From positions 27,888,921 to 27,952,920 of the forward strand of contig NW_022145615.1 in NCBI RefSeq assembly GCF_000002235.5: DNA of 64,000 bases, given 5' to 3'. This document shows positions 38,001 through 64,000 of this stretch, piece by piece. Each line of letters starts with the position of its first letter. Positions within the stretch are counted from its first letter, which is position 1. This DNA is from Strongylocentrotus purpuratus (Eukaryota; Echinodermata; Echinoidea; Camarodonta; Strongylocentrotidae). Under the pieces are notes generated by a model. It was given only the letters and a program-made list of their open reading frames with translations, did not search any database and was not told where the DNA came from. The position numbers and the translations under genes are program-made.

Positions 38001-40275
38001 GTCACAGATCCTTTACACTAAATGTCCTTATAATTACTCTGCTGCCCCTGGTTTATGACACGGGGGTGCTGAATACATTCCGCCCCTTACCCCAGTCCGC
38101 CAAGGACCCCCCCCCCCCTCCCCTACACACACACACCATCTATATCTTTGTATGGATACGCCACTGGCATGGCGATACACTTCTCTCAGATTAGTAGACA
38201 AAAAAAAATGAGATTTTTTAGTTTTAACTTGTCTTCTCGTCCAAATCTAATCGGGAGGAAATACATGACCATGTCTTCCGTTTTTAATTTCTTTCTAGAC
38301 TTAACAAATTCGTTGACTTGACTAATTTTTTATCCTGCGAAATTCTGAAATTTTGCTTCCGGATTATAGCATTTTGGGGCTCAAGAGCATTCTTTTACAC
38401 TGTGTTTTATTCTCATTTTGGGTGGTCCTTTCGCCCCGCCCTTTCTCAGTTCGTTTTTGCAGTGGGCATGATAACATTATTGGTATCTGTATTTTTATAT
38501 CTTAGAGTGCCGTTTGACGAATATTTCTTCTCCACGTGAGATACACGCTATGTCAAGATCATACGGAGCCTGGATGAAAGACACCTCTATAAATAGCAGA
38601 CATCCTGATATGATATGGGTTACTATGCATCACCGTGGTGCAATACTCATAGGTAAGAATCATTTTGTGTTACTCATTCATAGTACACGTGCTGGAGCGC
38701 AACATCTAAATGTTTATAGACTGTCGGTAAATCATTGAAATTGATTTACGTTCGAAAATTTAATAAATCTGACGAACACTGTTTCGTTTTGGTAGCCGAA
38801 AATTTGACATTTATCGGTGTTTCAGTTATATAGCCTACGTTTTATAGGAGAGAGAGGGACGGGGGTTTAAGGTTGTAAAAAGAAAACTTTAAAATAAATT
38901 TCAATGTACTTCAAAATTACAAAAAGGAGGATTAAACTGAGGGTTCGAAGACAGACTATGGTCTAGACGAGAGGTTAAAAAATTGTGAAAAGGCATGTCA
39001 AACTTTGCCAACATTTTTTGCAAACGTAGTAAGTACTAGGAGAAAGGAAAAGGAACAGACCTACCTTGACAATTTGTCAATACAGTTTCACTGACTGGAT
39101 GACTCTTCTTGCGCTTCTCCATAAAACAATAAATAACAAGCATATCACCCCTCCAAATTACAAATCCTTCTCTTCATGTTACGTCTCTTTCCACAGAGTA
39201 CAAGAATCTTGATGAAATGAAAAGGCGTCGCCTCTCAGCAACCTTCGCATTGCCTTTCCAGTGGGATGGTGCTGGTCACGTTGTATACAATGGATCGTTC
39301 TACTATCATCATCTGAACAAAGATTATATCATTCGATATGACTTGACTACAGGATCCATTATTGAGCGCGTAAGTTTGTTAATAAGTTTTAAGTGTTCTA
39401 ACTTATCACATCAGTCGTAAAGAGTCGAAAATCAACCTAGGGCAACTTTAATTGCCTTGTACATCACTTATTGAAATGTGCTAATGGTTTTAGTTATCGC
39501 GGTAAATGTTTTACAAAGTAGAATCATTTTTGGAGTGGCAATTCAATGGCATCATTGGGTGGTTTTTAACGGGGAGGGGAGGGTATTTGACCAACAAATA
39601 AAACTATTTGTTTTACAAGGCTCAAGAAAACCTGGCCGATTTGAATATTAAAGGCGGACGGGGGTTGTATTCACTCGTCAACTCTACCCTCTACCCCCCC
39701 CCCCCCCCCACGTCAACACACATTCAAAGATATACAGTCTAGATAATTCTCCTAGATATAGTGTAAAAAATTGTTTATTATCACTTGTTGTTTGTTATTT
39801 TCTTCAAAAGGCACATGTTCCATCTCTAGGTTATGCCAGCGACGACTTGTTCCAACTATCATCCGGATACACCAACGTCGATTTCGCCGTGGATGAAAAC
39901 GGTCTGTGGATCATATACCCAGTCACTCGCCCTGGATCGGTCGGAAAACTCACCGTATCCAAACTCGACCCTGAATCACTGGAAATCATCACAACTATCA
40001 CGACGGATCATAACTTCGAGTCAACGGCCAATGCGTTCATTGTCTGTGGAGTCTTGTACACGACCAAAGGACCGCATAGCCGACCATCGAGGGTCGATTT
40101 TGCTTTTGACTTGTTTAGAGAGGTTGTATTGGAGGATATAAGTATGAATATTCAAAACAGACATCGTAAAACTGTGATGCTTTCATATAATCCTCGAGAT
40201 AGACTCCTCTATGGATGGGATAAAGGAAAACTTCTTACATATGATGTCGCCATCAAGGAATATACAGACGATTAA
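9298..40275 (+). CDS. Colmedin-family protein (collagen + olfactomedin, type II membrane), 13 exons
   Basis: Thirteen exons join in one frame to 1,032 residues. A short N-terminal tail is followed by a single hydrophobic anchor (about residues 15-40), predicting a type II membrane protein. Residues 138-142 read RRARR, a furin-type site that would release the ectodomain, as is known for vertebrate gliomedin. Collagen stretch I is 24 unbroken Gly-X-Y triplets (about 181-252), flanked by Cys motifs. Then come a 238-residue acidic Ser/Thr-rich linker (260-497), a short helix with CGC, and collagen stretch II: 12 triplets, a 9-residue break, then 48 triplets (to about 727). The C-terminus (about 772-1020) is an olfactomedin domain with [30 protein letters not shown] and [13 protein letters not shown]. 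Colmedins (gliomedin, C. elegans UNC-122) act in extracellular matrix at neuronal and muscle contacts; the role here is inferred. Every junction is GT-AG, and internal exons are mostly in phase 1. Confidence 0.9.
9787..18815 (+). other. Colmedin intron 1 (9.0 kb)
   Basis: Holds a CT run (10259-10295), a hAT-like MITE (12301-12550), G/C homopolymer runs (12741-12752, 13507-13515, 15132-15161) and CA repeats (16195-16235, 17125-17165). A partial tandem duplication of about 157 bp offset (near 18505 and 18662) lies just before the exon 2 acceptor. Open frames at 13983-14285 (100 codons) and 17653-17859 match nothing I recognise and lack clear splice sites. Confidence 0.6.
12301..12550. mobile_element. 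hAT-like non-autonomous element (MITE)
   Basis: The left end reads CAGGCGCGGATCCA. The inverted right end reads CAGTGGCGGATCCAGGATTTT. Flanks are cccctaga (12293-12300) and cccctagc (12551-12558), an 8-bp target duplication with one mismatch, which fits hAT transposons. Inside are long G and C runs and a 12-bp stem gcagaccgtggg/cccacggtctgc (about 12454-12493). It has no transposase. Confidence 0.7.
18816..18867 (+). CDS. Colmedin exon 2: Cys pair before collagen
   Basis: A pyrimidine-rich acceptor (tctttctccag) and donor acag|gtaaca bound a 52-base exon coding [17 protein letters not shown] plus the first base of Gly. It enters in phase 0 and leaves in phase 1. The C-x7-C pair and the NWT sequon just ahead of the triple helix suggest a small disulfide knot, inferred to help align the three chains. 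Confidence 0.8.
19345..19500 (-). mobile_element. tRNA-derived SINE, same family as 40375 and 54948
   Basis: Read on the minus strand from about 19500, it has a tRNA-like head with B box GGGTTCAAATCCC, then the body core tcctttggcaagaggctaat. The same core occurs in the elements at 40375-40646 and 54948-55215. Confidence 0.65.
23455..23660. repeat. (CT)n and (CA)n microsatellites
   Basis: CT repeats (23455-23540), a short TA run, then CA/CACG repeats (about 23577-23658). A 103-codon minus-strand frame across them is an artefact. Confidence 0.9.
25924..26113. repeat. (AG)n-rich tract
   Basis: Nearly 190 bp of AG/GAGG purine repeats, which translate into Arg-Glu or Ser-Leu artefact frames. 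Confidence 0.9.
27923..28192. mobile_element. MITE with CAGTGACGTAG ends
   Basis: Starts CAGTGACGTAGAGTAGG and ends, inverted, CAGTGACGTAGCTTCGG. G and C runs lie just inside both ends. No clear target duplication and no coding content. The right end is 50 bases before colmedin exon 3. Confidence 0.65.
28243..28314 (+). CDS. Colmedin exon 3: collagen, 72 bp
   Basis: Acceptor cctcacag, donor agag|gtaagg. With the split Gly codon it codes [20 protein letters not shown] and PGPR, eight Gly-X-Y triplets. The 72-bp length is a multiple of 9, as in many collagen exons, but the Gly codon is split after its first base, unlike fibrillar collagen genes. Confidence 0.9.
28315..28878 (+). other. Colmedin intron 3
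   Basis: A-rich start, then a (TTA)n run at about 28693-28722. Nothing else seen. Confidence 0.7.
28879..28914 (+). CDS. Colmedin exon 4: collagen, 36 bp
   Basis: A 36-base exon bounded by catgcag and cgag|gtaaac. It codes [12 protein letters not shown], four triplets, phase 1 to phase 1. Confidence 0.85.
28915..29453 (+). other. Colmedin intron 4 with long CT tract at its 3' end
   Basis: The last 150 bases are a CT/CTTT run leading straight into the acceptor ctctccag, making an unusually long pyrimidine tract for exon 5. Confidence 0.8.
29454..29507 (+). CDS. Colmedin exon 5: collagen, 54 bp
   Basis: The 54-base exon codes [18 protein letters not shown], six triplets; donor aaag|gtgagg. 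54 bp is the classic collagen exon size. Confidence 0.9.
29508..33189 (+). other. Colmedin intron 5 (3.7 kb)
   Basis: AT-rich; a 13-base G run at about 32919. No repeat family or exon recognised. Confidence 0.6.
33190..33264 (+). CDS. Colmedin exon 6: end of collagen stretch I, CSC motif
   Basis: Acceptor tttttttcag, donor ctgg|gtaaat. It codes [18 protein letters not shown], then IDNCSCL. Six last triplets, then a Cys-x-Cys that probably cross-links the trimer at the C-end of the first helix. Confidence 0.9.
33265..35047 (+). other. Colmedin intron 6
   Basis: Holds G-run MITE fragments (33377-33480 and 34640-34695, with CAGTGGCGTA-type ends) and a degenerate minus-strand reading frame (33796-34465) described separately. 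Confidence 0.6.
33796..34465 (-). pseudogene. Degenerate protein-coding stretch of unknown family
   Basis: The minus strand carries about 670 bp of protein-like sequence, interrupted about twice. Segments include [79 protein letters not shown] and [18 protein letters not shown]. Their composition, with ordered charged and hydrophobic periods, is unlike chance frames in AT-rich DNA. I do not recognise the family. It lies antisense inside a colmedin intron, with no introns of its own visible, so a retrocopy or other inserted gene remnant is likely. Confidence 0.45.
35048..35761 (+). CDS. Colmedin exon 7: 238-residue acidic Ser/Thr linker
   Basis: A single 714-base exon with no Gly-X-Y. Acceptor tatctag; donor aaat|gtgtgt is weak but is the one that keeps the frame into exon 8 (phase 1 to 1). 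A short helical start ([17 protein letters not shown]) is followed by a long stretch rich in Ser, Thr, Asp, Glu and Gln, with an NDT sequon and little hydrophobic content. It looks intrinsically disordered and probably O-glycosylated. Known gliomedins have no such large insert between helices, as far as I recall. Reading past the donor gives only 17 more codons before a stop, which could make a short secreted isoform if the intron were kept. Confidence 0.8.
35934..36506 (+). CDS. Colmedin exon 8: helix, CGC motif and collagen stretch II
   Basis: Acceptor cctgcag. The exon opens [18 protein letters not shown], an amphipathic segment likely to trimerise, then TVTCGCPG and 12 Gly-X-Y triplets. 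A 9-residue break (IDGEGHILH) precedes 36 more triplets. Donor cagg|gtgatt. At 573 bp it is far larger than the collagen exons of stretch I. Confidence 0.9.
36965..37090 (+). CDS. Colmedin exon 9: last 12 collagen triplets
   Basis: Acceptor catgcag; codes [19 protein letters not shown] and on to [12 protein letters not shown]. The donor ccag|gttcga is non-ideal after GT but keeps phase 1. 126 bp is 14 x 9. Confidence 0.85.
37457..37579 (+). CDS. Colmedin exon 10: linker to the olfactomedin domain
   Basis: Acceptor acatcag, donor tcac|gtaagt. It codes [18 protein letters not shown], a Pro/Thr-rich spacer, then [15 protein letters not shown] leading into the first Cys of the next exon. Phase 1 to 1. 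Confidence 0.85.
37633..37792. mobile_element. MITE with GGGACCGTCTTA-type ends
   Basis: Left end GGGACCGTCTTAAAAAA and right end TTTATAAGACGGGGCCC are inverted repeats. The inside has several TTGCGATT/AATCGCAA palindromes. A related, shorter copy is at 63159-63245 in an ATR intron. It lies in colmedin intron 10. Confidence 0.65.
38506..38652 (+). CDS. Colmedin exon 11: start of the olfactomedin domain
   Basis: Acceptor atcttag. It codes [18 protein letters not shown] then SYGAWMKD and [14 protein letters not shown]. The Cys and GAWMKD are hallmarks of the olfactomedin N-terminus. Donor atag|gtaaga. Confidence 0.9.
39197..39369 (+). CDS. Colmedin exon 12: olfactomedin middle part
   Basis: Acceptor tccacag; codes [13 protein letters not shown], then [18 protein letters not shown] and [14 protein letters not shown]. 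Donor gcgc|gtaagt leaves phase 0. Confidence 0.9.
39811..40275 (+). CDS. Colmedin exon 13: olfactomedin C-terminal part, stop
   Basis: Acceptor ttcaaaag, phase 0. It codes [19 protein letters not shown], then [32 protein letters not shown] (second conserved Cys), [19 protein letters not shown], and [23 protein letters not shown] ends the frame. A spurious second AG at 39828 would skip conserved residues and is not used. Confidence 0.92.
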   Translation, partial: AHVPSLGYASDDLFQLSSGYTNVDFAVDENGLWIIYPVTRPGSVGKLTVSKLDPESLEIITTITTDHNFESTANAFIVCGVLYTTKGPHSRPSRVDFAFDLFREVVLEDISMNIQNRHRKTVMLSYNPRDRLLYGWDKGKLLTYDVAIKEYTDD

Positions 40276-40317
40276 AAAAAACATTTTGTTCGGCATTGTG
40301 AATATGTAAGTAGTTCA

Positions 40318-40323
40318 AATAAA
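40318..40323 (+). promoter_or_regulatory. Poly(A) signal of the colmedin-like gene
   Basis: AATAAA 43 bases after the stop codon. A short 3' UTR would result; other AATAAA hexamers occur further on (about 40805). Confidence 0.6.
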
Positions 40324-40374
40324 GATAATGTAGTAAAAGTAATACGAAATACCGTTTCTCAGCACTTTGCAGAT

Positions 40375-40646
40375 ATGACTACGCCGGTCATCTGATTCAA
40401 TCACACACAATCACCATCTCCACTCACTGGGGAGAATTCCTACCATATGGCCACAGTGAGGGTATATGGCCATTACTAACAAAAAGGCTTTTGTCGATTA
40501 TCCTATAGGTCCCAATTCCTCTCCTGGGTATGGATTAGCACATGCAGATTAATGCCATGCCAAAGGACTAATGTGCCATATCGGGTATTGAACCCACGAC
40601 CATTCCATTTCGAGTCAAGTGCTTAAACCACTCGACTACAACACCT
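40375..40646 (-). mobile_element. tRNA-derived SINE
   Basis: Read on the minus strand from 40646: ggtgttgtagtcgagtggtt (A-box region TAGTCGAGTGG), then a B box within gtcgtgggttcaataccc. The body then contains agtcctttggcatggcatta, matching the SINEs at 19345 and 54948. The head resembles a Leu/Ser-type tRNA but cannot form a full cloverleaf. Confidence 0.7.
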
Positions 40647-41350
40647 CTACAAATATCTCTTGTAACTTTTTCCTAGAAATGATACAAATATTGAATAACT
40701 AAGTTAAGATTTAACTTAAAACTGCAATTAAAGAACATGATCATAGTCCTTTAAATTGAACATTTTGGTAGATTTATGCATTTATTAACATCCGTATTCA
40801 AAGAATAAATGTTGTAATGTACAATTATCTTGTGTTTTGTGTACACTTCTTTGGCAGAAAGGGAGTACATGTATATTCAAGTGATAATAATAATAATAAA
40901 AACAATAATAATACATATTTTCCAAAGGATACAAGGCGCTGTCTCTTAGACTATCAACAATTTAAGAGGAGTTGTACAAGTACGTGATTTCAAATTTGTC
41001 TCCATTTCAATTAAAATTGATACAACAGAAATACCACTCAATTTATGTAAGATTGTATAAGATAATTTTAGTACAATCTAACCCTTGCATGTGGGGAAAA
41101 TGTATCATGGTCCTTTACAAATTTGGAATACTATTTCTTGTAGCTAGAAAGGAGCCATGTAAATATTTATTTTTTGTTGAGGTGCTATAACTTATGTAAA
41201 TAAAATGTAGATATGTACATAGTTTACATCTGTTAAACGTGAAGTCTTATACCTTGCACTGTATCACAATCTCACTTGTTTCTTATCTTGACTTTGATTG
41301 AATTAGATTGAATTATTATTACTGAATTGTTTGATATTTTACAAACTGTG
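40647..41350. other. AT-rich spacer
   Basis: No gene seen; an (AAT)n patch at about 40884-40910. Confidence 0.5.
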
Positions 41351-41604
41351 TATCGAGGGTCCAGTGACACAAAGACGTAACTCCATATTTTGCCAAAATG
41401 AATATTTGATATCAATATGTTCAGAAAAATGTGGGCTTTCCAGGAAACACAAAGACTTAACTCCACCCAACACCCCATTGAAGTCAATGGCTAGTGAAAC
41501 ACAGACTTAACTCCTTAAGGCCTAAGTGCTCAGTGACACATAAACCACTTTTTCTAAAAATGGCCAAAATGGAGTTACGTCTTTGTGTCACTGACCCATC
41601 GATA
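41351..41604. mobile_element. Foldback/MITE element with about 36-bp inverted ends
   Basis: Left end TATCGAGGGTCCAGTGACAC and onward AAAGACGTAACTCCAT is repeated, inverted, at the right end (TATCGATGGGTCAGTGACAC and onward) with two small differences. Inside, degenerate direct copies of the end motif (aaacacaaagacttaactcc near 41451; gaaacacagacttaactcc near 41496) occur. No coding capacity. Confidence 0.75.
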
Positions 41605-41970
41605 TGTTCTTATTACATGTAAATTTTTTCTTGTTAGTCTCTAGTCGAATTCATGTGAAGAAGTGTATTTGCTATGCAACAAACTGTCTCACTATGCTGT
41701 ATATATTTATATATATATTTATGTACATGAGCTTATGTGATTTGGTTTTCCTAGGCATGTTAGGTCATGTTGTTTATTTCCCTAGTTTGAAAAAGAAGCA
41801 GTTTAGTGGAAAAATTTGAAATTTTGTTTTGAAATGGAACAACACAACCCCCCAAATCTAGTTTTAAAGCTTGATAATTAAAAACTTACATTAAAATCAT
41901 TGAAACTTATATAATGTTATAAAGACTATTTTCTATTTCAGAGATGCATTTTGACAAAGTGTTTATATAA

Positions 41971-42345
41971 TATTGGATGGCTTTGAGTATGATACAAGAA
42001 TATATTGCTCGAGTTATGACAATATAAAGCGCTTCGAGACATTGTATTAAGCACTATATAAGCGGAATATTTTACCATTATTTATTTTTAACGAGTCGGA
42101 GACGAGTCCAATGTTGTCATAGCGAGAGCAATCTATTCTTGTATCACAAGAAAACAAAGCCATATGATATTGTTATTATTATCTATATCAGGCTGACTAT
42201 CGAAATAACAAAATTTAATTTACCTCGGTAAATAGGCCTTTGTTTTTTGTGTGATATCGATATCGATAATTGAAGTTCCCGGATGACTGAGCAATATGAA
42301 AACAATATTTGTCAGTCATCCGAGTACTGCGCTAAAGATATTATA
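41971..42345 (+). repeat. Interspersed repeat, copy 1 (inverted relative to copy 2)
   Basis: Shares its length with 43621-43884 in opposite orientation: ttggatggctttgagt, gatacaagaatatattg, atctatatcaggc, atatcgatatcgata, cggatgactga and ctaaagatatt occur in the same order. Copy 1 has about 100 extra bases (about 42025-42120) in the hairpin loop, beginning cgcttcgagacattgtatta. That resembles the 3' tail of a short interspersed element. Confidence 0.7.
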
Positions 42346-43620
42346 TACACTGATTTAGTGTACCACTAGCAAGCCTTATATAGATAATATTTGAATATAC
42401 CCACAAAATACTTACATAATGTACATGGACATTTATCCATGTATTTACACCCATAAAAATGATTCAAAAATTGTCTTGAGATTTCTGAAAAGCAAGATAT
42501 TTTATTTACTTTTGATTTTTATCCATGTTTAACATGACAAGATAGGCAATATTAGGAGGTTTCAAGTACATGTTTTACATGAAAAGAAAAACTTGGTTAT
42601 TATTTACAAAAAGTACTATACGTTCATATGACAAATGAAAGAAATAGAAAACAATTGAACCTGATCAATATCACATGAACGTAGCTCGTACTAAACTGAC
42701 CAAATCTTGTCATACAGTCATTAGTATTTTTTTTTTAATTTAAAAAACCAACAACTTTTAATTGTGTATTTTGCCTGAAAAAAAAAATAAAGATAATATT
42801 GGAATAAGAGTCAGGGATCTTGATTATTTTGTTGTCCGCATCTTTTCCTGATATTTTCCATTAAAAACACTGAAATATCTTTCATACCAAGAAATGGTTT
42901 CACAAACAGTTAACCTGCATGATTTTCCTTCAATGTTTCAGATATAAATAAAGTTTGACCTAAATATCATTTAGTAATCATCCACAAAGAGTACTTCTTA
43001 TTAGTGAATGTGCAGTTACAATATCATTTTAACAATGAAAAGTAAAGTCAGTGCAAATGAAGAGACATAATATTTTGAGGCACACATTTTAGATGGGAAA
43101 ACATTCAATATAAATTTGTGCTGCAGGTGCTATCAATTTGCAGTTTTAGTTTACTTACAATGTAATGTATGCTCCATTGTTCCCCTTATGGAATTTGATG
43201 CATTATTATTGCAGTCATGTAATGCAAACCTTAGGAAAAGCACATTAATCCTAAGAAAGCGAAAATATTTTCACTGTATATATTTTGGACATACACCTGA
43301 AGCTGTTGTGATTTTGTAATAAACCTTCCTCGTGAATTAAAGGAACTTTGCTTTGAGCATTTCTTCCCTATGAGGAAAATTGACACTGCAATTGCTTTAA
43401 CACAGATAACACACATACATGTACATTCTTTGGTGTGCAAAGTGGCATAACGTGTCTTGTGTGTAAAAACTTAGTTATATTCTACACAAATATGTTTACA
43501 CTCTTAACCCTTTATTCAATTCTCTTCTATTAATGCTGGTTTTAAGACAGAATGTGCAAAATTTGGCATTATTAACTATATAAGGCTTCTGTTAAAGTGA
43601 TACAATAAATCAGTGTATTT
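42346..43620. other. AT-rich spacer, no gene seen
   Basis: Between the two inverted copies. No frame or repeat I can support. Confidence 0.5.
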
Positions 43621-43884
43621 AATATCTTTAGCACAGTACCCGGATGACTGATCAATATTGTATTCGTATTGCTCAATCATTGGGGAACTTCAACTATCGA
43701 TATCGATATCACATGAAAACAAAGCCATATTTATCAGGGTAAGGCAAATTTTGTTATTTCGTTAGTCGGCCTGATATAGATAATAATAATAATATAATAT
43801 GGCTTTGTTTTCATGTGATACAAGAATATATTGCTCTCGCTATGACAATATATTCTTGTATCACACTCAAAGCCATCCAATGTT
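43621..43884 (-). repeat. Interspersed repeat, copy 2
   Basis: Inverted partner of 41971-42345. It contains a perfect 19-bp hairpin, gtgatacaagaatatattg with a 12-base loop (43815-43864), the exact place where copy 1 carries its extra bases. The element therefore looks like an insertion target as well as a palindrome. Confidence 0.7.
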
Positions 43885-44847
43885 ACATAAAAATTGTCAA
43901 CCAGGATAAACGGTACGAACAGGCACATAATGTGGAAAAGAGTACATGTATATCATGATACACCCAAGATTGCAAACATAATACAGATATGCATTACTGA
44001 AATTCTGCATTTAGGATTCTCATAACTTTTTTCAGCATTAGCTAGTCGGGTCAGCCTTGATTCTCCTTAGAAATGTAACATAAGGCCCCTAACAGAATTT
44101 ACTAACAAATTTCTTCCCTTGTGTATTTGAAACAAAACTTGACAGCACCGAGAAGGATTTCAGTGGGTTTGCCTTTTCTTATTCAGCTTTTGTTTATCCC
44201 TTGTCTTGTTGCAATATGGTGCCAATTACATTAAAGTCTATTAGTGCACGTGTGCTTTTCCAAGAGGAAACAAGGCACTAAAAATGTACATATCACAATT
44301 CTGTATTTCAAAGACAAAGAAATCCAGACCTACTTCCTCATTCAAAACAAAATACATGTGATGGAGAGATGCATTTTGTGAGGCACTTGGCAGAATTTTA
44401 ATTTCCAAAAGTATATCCATATGTGTCATATTATCTCCCATATGATTAGGCACGTTACTTAAATGATTTGTAATTTGCACAAGGCCAGTTTTATGCTTTT
44501 GCCTAATCAGAGCAAATAAACTGTATTCTCTTGTATCTCCTGCATTGAGGTATTTCCTGAATTTAATACTGCTTCACATAATATAGGCTGTTTATCATAT
44601 GTACACCAGACAAACAATCTTGAAGTTCTCTTTAATCTAATGATCACGATTCCAATTAATAAAAGTAGAAGGAGGTATGGTCTTTGTCCTTGCATACAAG
44701 CAGCCCAACAAATTCATATCCGGTACGAGCTTCATGTTTCTAGCCTCTCTGAATAGGTGATCAACAAAACCCTTGATGGGCAAGGGTAAGATCTTTGTCT
44801 TTACATGTAAGCAACCCATCCAATGTGCATTTGCCATACGTTTTTCT

Positions 44848-44995
44848 GGGACCCCTTTCACAAAGCCTTGTTTTAACGACAAATCACAAAAATCAGTGAC
44901 AAATCTGCTGTCAACCAATCAGAAGCAAGGATTTCAGTAGCTTATAACAAAAACTGTCACTTTTGACACTGATGACAAGTTTTGTGAAACAGGCC
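44848..44995. mobile_element. MITE family A, copy 1
   Basis: Inverted ends ACCCCTTTCACAAAGCC and GGCCTGTTTCACAAAA (inverted). The inside ccaatcagaagcaaggattt and cagtagcttataacaaaaac is shared with the copies at 45229 and 60396. It splits a decayed FATC copy. Confidence 0.7.
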
Positions 44996-45228
44996 TAGGT
45001 CTCTGGCATCTCTGATTAGGTGATGAACAATACCTTCAAGTACAGTGGTTGACTGCAAGTCTTTTACAAGTTTGCAGTCGACCCTGCCCATTCTGTCGGC
45101 AAAATTTCAGAAAAGCTGATATAAGACACATAATGAGCCAGTGGTGGCATCCTTGCCCTTGCATGTAAGCAGGCCATCCCGTGGTTTTTTTCACACATCT
45201 TAATATCCTGTAGAATCCTAGATCAACT

Positions 45229-45375
45229 GGGACCTGTTTCACAAAGCCTTTTTTCAATTACAAATGACAAAAATCAGTGACAAATCTGTTGTTAACCAAT
45301 TAGAAGCAAGGATTTCAGTAGCTTATAACAAAAACAGTCATTTGTCACTGATGACAAGTTTTGAGAAACGCCCCC
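45229..45375. mobile_element. MITE family A, copy 2, with an empty-site comparison
   Basis: It lies between gatcaact and ctgatctacgtgg. Neighbouring tandem units read gatcaactgatctatgtgg without an insert, so the ends and a CT duplication (45227-45228 and 45376-45377) can be read directly. Confidence 0.75.
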
Positions 45376-45489
45376 CTGATCTACGTGGAGTGACAGAGGT
45401 AGGGTAGGTGTCTTTACATGTAAGCAGCCCATCCGATGTACATCAGACACAGGTTCTTCTTGTCCGTAGCTTCTCTGATCAAGTGATCT

Positions 45490-45689
45490 TGTAGGATCCT
45501 AGATCAACTGATCTATGTGGAGTGACAGACGTAGGGTAGGAGTCTTTACATGTACGCAGCCCATCCGATCCTAGATCAACTGATCTATGTGGAGTGACAG
45601 ACGTAGGGTAGGTGTCTTTACATGTACGCAGCCCATCCAATCCCAGATCAACTGATCTATGTGGAGTGACAGACGTAGGGTAGGTGTCT
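45490..45689 (-). repeat. Short tandem units downstream of the ATR stop codon
   Basis: The string tgatctatgtggagtgacag with gtagggtaggtgtctttaca and cagcccatcc recurs about every 70-85 bases from 45375 to 45715. It includes the last six codons and stop of ATR in partial form. The most 3' end of the real exon thus seeded a small tandem array. Confidence 0.7.

Positions 45690-64000
<18,311 letters not shown>

Larger units (their letters stand above)
44690..45505 (-). pseudogene. Decayed tandem copies of the last ATR exon (FATC)
   Basis: Downstream of ATR on its strand lie several partial copies of the final exon. At 44690-44797 the minus strand reads LPLPIKGFVDHLFREA and on to LLGCLYART, matching LPLSIEGHVDHLIREA and IGWAAYM of the true exon, but its stop codon is changed. 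Further pieces sit at 44793-44840 continuing at 44998-45040, at 45150-45215, and at 45420-45490. The piece at 45420-45490 is nearly identical to the true exon. Two MITEs have landed among them. They are broken gene duplicates and probably lie in or past the ATR 3' UTR. Confidence 0.75.

Noticed and set aside
40375-40646. A functional tRNA gene
   Set aside because: A and B boxes are present but no full cloverleaf forms, and a SINE body follows.
44637-44918. A 93-codon separate gene
   Set aside because: It is a decayed copy of the ATR FATC exon joined to part of a MITE.

Overview
This is animal nuclear DNA: interrupted genes with GT-AG introns, tRNA-derived SINEs, many MITEs and long CT/AG, CA, AGT and G/C runs. 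A collagen-olfactomedin gene and ATR both read as metazoan. The mix of repeats and a death-domain exon suit a marine invertebrate, most likely an echinoderm, but the species is inferred. I saw no CRISPR array, no rRNA or true tRNA gene, and no virus-like element with recognisable capsid, envelope, integrase or LTR parts.

Layout. Bases 1-9,150 are mostly non-coding: a CG-rich 111-bp tandem repeat (846-1400), microsatellites, a SINE, and one minus-strand terminal exon coding a death-domain-like fold (4476-4722). From 9,151 (TATA box) to 40,275 on the plus strand lies a 13-exon gene for a type II membrane protein of the colmedin (gliomedin/UNC-122) family. It has a signal-anchor, a furin-like site, a first collagen stretch, a 238-residue acidic Ser/Thr linker coded by one exon, a second collagen stretch, and a C-terminal olfactomedin domain. 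The 13 exons close in one frame of 1,032 codons plus stop.

Bases 40,276-45,689 lie between the converging 3' ends of the two genes. They hold a tRNA-derived SINE, a foldback element, a pair of inverted repeats and a cluster of decayed copies of the last ATR exon.

From 45,690 to the window edge on the minus strand are 21 exons (846 codons plus stop) of ATR, the PIKK checkpoint kinase: the C-terminal part of the FAT domain, the whole kinase domain and FATC. The 5' two-thirds of the gene lie beyond 64,000.

The most striking feature is how often exon borders of ATR have been copied in tandem. One intron carries 16 nearly identical 95-bp units (48,252-49,831), each with a branchpoint-like A/T tract, a CT tract, the 3' splice site and about the first 42 bases of the next kinase exon. 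Five other places in the same gene show smaller copies of an exon edge with its splice site: 118 bp, 88 bp, a 176-bp offset, a decayed partial copy, and the FATC exon copies. One ATR intron uses a GC-AG pair. A 5.9-kb ATR intron also hosts a composite purine-rich repeat split by a 660-bp element with long terminal inverted repeats and a 9-bp target duplication.
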